In this document: positions 20,565 through 21,759 of the stretch, piece after piece
Position numbering within the stretch: position 1 is the stretch's first letter
How the letters are laid out: every line of letters begins with the position of its first letter
From: Bacillota bacterium
GTDB lineage: Bacteria > Bacillota > UBA4882 > UBA8346
Direction: 5' to 3'
DNA: 21,759 nucleotides
Assembly (NCBI GenBank): GCA_003501365.1
Contig: DNPP01000225.1
Span: 4,417-26,175 of the forward strand
Made by a program: the position numbers and the translations under genes
The notes under the pieces: model-generated
The model's input: the letters and a program-made list of their open reading frames with translations, nothing else
What the model was told of the DNA's origin: nothing
The model's database searches: none

Positions 20565-21759
20565 TTATTGAGTCGAGTCCTCTCGAAGAATACAGGCTAT
20601 CAGTTCAGTTCCTTGCCCGGCTTGTGATTGAATAATCAATTCCCCACCCAGCGCCATTAGTCGTTCCTCCATCCCTAACAAACCAATTCCCTTCGTTATC
20701 CCCCGTTTCTTATCGACTGGTTGAAGTCCCCTGCCGTCATCTTGAATGATTAAAGAAACTGATTTGGGATCTTGGCGAAAGGTTACGGTAACATGTTTGG
20801 CTTCAGCGTGTTTATAAACATTGGTAAGCGCTTCTTGCAGAATACGATAAAAGCATATCCTCGCGGCATCGGATAATAACGGTACGTCTTCGCCCCGATA
20901 TTCAACAGCGATATGGGAACGCTTGGCGAAATCCTGACAGAGATCATCCAGCGTATAGTTAAGACCGATTGTATCAATGGCCGGTGGCCTAAGGCCCCTT
21001 GCCAGGGAGCGGAGCTGTTCCATTGTGGTGTCAACCAGAACGGTGGATTCCAGCAGGCGTTCACGAACTGAATGCAATTCAAGAGGTAACTCTCTCATAG
21101 TAAGTTCCAACCCGATTTTCAGGGCCGTCAAATCTTGACCGGCTTCATCATGTAACTCCCTTGACAAACGATGTCTCTCCTCTTCTTGGGCTATAACAAT
21201 ATATTGAGCCAGTTGCCGCATCTCTTCCCGTTGGATCTTGATCTGATCCGTCAACCTGGATTGCCGAATAAAAACTGCTATTTCTCTGGCAACTTCTTTG
21301 GCCATTTCGATATATTCAGCGTCAAATGCCCCCTTCTCTTTTGAGCCGAAACAGACAACCCCATTCAAGCTTTCTTGAATGGTTAAGGGCACACATAAAA
21401 GAGTATTCAAGCCCTCCGTCTGCAATTTTCGGGTCAAGGAGTTTGAAAAAACTGCACGAAGGTCACTTTGTAAGACAACATTCCCTTGTTTAAGTTCCAT
21501 AAACATTTTCCGCAGGTTTGAATGAAAATGAAAAACCGTCTCGAAGCTCCACTCCATTTTTCCGCTGGCATCAATCCTTAAAGCCTTGATATTCTTGCCT
21601 TCATCGTCAAAAAGCATTATACACGTCCAAAGACTATTCATCAACCTTCCCAAATTGGGTAATATCGATTCCGTCATTTTCTCCAACGATTTGGCTGCTA
21701 AGATTCCATGGTCGATCTCATGCATGACTTTCAATCGTTGGTTATATTTTAATATCTCA
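20565..21759 (-). CDS. Sensor histidine kinase, GAF plus HisKA_3/HATPase (5' end outside window)
   Basis: At least 397 residues of a cytoplasmic kinase of the NarL/DegS type. Numbering from the TTG at 21734: a GAF domain occupies about 12-155, then HisKA_3 with phospho-acceptor H195 in RLSRELHDEAGQ, and an HATPase_c domain with N-box ILQEALTNVYKHA (298-310), G1 DDGRG (332-336) and G2 GIGLLGMEERL (349-359). The frame stays open from the TTG to the window edge (EILKYNQR upstream), and that stretch resembles the linker following a PAS domain. So the real start probably lies outside and the TTG is not the start. It should phosphorylate a LuxR/NarL-type regulator, which is not in the window. Two terminators follow, so it is not part of the chemotaxis transcripts. 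Confidence 0.92.
   Translation of the reverse strand, partial: EILKYNQRLKVMHEIDHGILAAKSLEKMTESILPNLGRLMNSLWTCIMLFDDEGKNIKALRIDASGKMEWSFETVFHFHSNLRKMFMELKQGNVVLQSDLRAVFSNSLTRKLQTEGLNTLLCVPLTIQESLNGVVCFGSKEKGAFDAEYIEMAKEVAREIAVFIRQSRLTDQIKIQREEMRQLAQYIVIAQEEERHRLSRELHDEAGQDLTALKIGLELTMRELPLELHSVRERLLESTVLVDTTMEQLRSLARGLRPPAIDTIGLNYTLDDLCQDFAKRSHIAVEYRGEDVPLLSDAARICFYRILQEALTNVYKHAEAKHVTVTFRQDPKSVSLIIQDDGRGLQPVDKKRGITKGIGLLGMEERLMALGGELIIQSQAGQGTELIACILREDSTQ

Noticed and set aside
1..21759. tRNA, rRNA or CRISPR arrays
   Set aside because: No cloverleaf, ribosomal RNA or regularly spaced repeat was seen on either strand.

Overview
Every supported gene in this window lies on the minus strand, so transcription runs from high to low coordinates. 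The window combines the start of a purine operon with a long, repeat-rich chemotaxis region. The organism looks like a motile low- to mid-GC Bacillota (clostridia-like). The grounds are strong AAGGAGG-type ribosome sites, several TTG starts, a PRPP-type ykkC riboswitch, GEMM-I (c-di-GMP-I) riboswitches, sigma-28/sigma-D type flagellar promoters, and the CheD/CheX style of adaptation and dephosphorylation. I cannot name a genus.

Layout in the direction of transcription: 21759-20565, a NarL/DegS-type sensor histidine kinase cut by the window edge. 20135-18453, an MCP with a single-Cache sensor, led by a sigma-28 promoter and closed by a strong terminator. 18192-16620, a tandem duplication of about 600 bp carrying two DUF2294/MpsC-like genes, mixed with fragments of decayed MCP genes and a third-party sigma-28 promoter. 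16587-14357, cheW3 and a four-helix-bundle MCP. 14163-13830, a sigma-28 promoter, a MITE-like element and another MCP tail fossil. 13750-9963, an HD-GYP c-di-GMP phosphodiesterase, a CheY, two CheX-like proteins, cheW2 and cheD2. 9796-9503, a second MITE-like element abutting a c-di-GMP-I riboswitch. 9401-8373, cheD1 and cheW1, closed by a terminator. 8222-4522, two more MCPs. 4501-4086, a third MITE-like element, a clear sigma-A promoter and a second c-di-GMP-I riboswitch, leading into the last MCP (3930-2296). 2278-2050, a sigma-A promoter and a PRPP riboswitch with an overlapping terminator, leading into purB (1989-595) and purF (479 to the window start).

How the genes fit together: five intact MCPs (three with 4HB sensors, one double-Cache, one single-Cache), three CheW couplers, two CheD deamidases, one CheX with an intact active site plus one degenerate CheX, and one CheY form most of a signalling array. 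CheA, CheB and CheR are absent from the window and must be encoded elsewhere. An HD-GYP phosphodiesterase sits in the same cluster as two c-di-GMP riboswitches that control an MCP and a cheD-cheW pair. This suggests that c-di-GMP level, receptor content and receptor modification are linked. In both riboswitches the basal helix of the aptamer runs straight into a U-tract, so ligand binding could itself complete a terminator.

The region also records active rearrangement. There are at least three MCP fossils, an 88%-identical mpsC duplication, and a family of 67-132 bp inverted-repeat elements. All five intact MCPs and the fossils share a conserved C-terminal tail (consensus V-[IV]-x-P-[EQ]-[DE]-[VI]-I-P-[LM] ... 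D-x-x-[KQ]-F). It is unlike the NWETF pentapeptide, and the fossils can be recognised by it.
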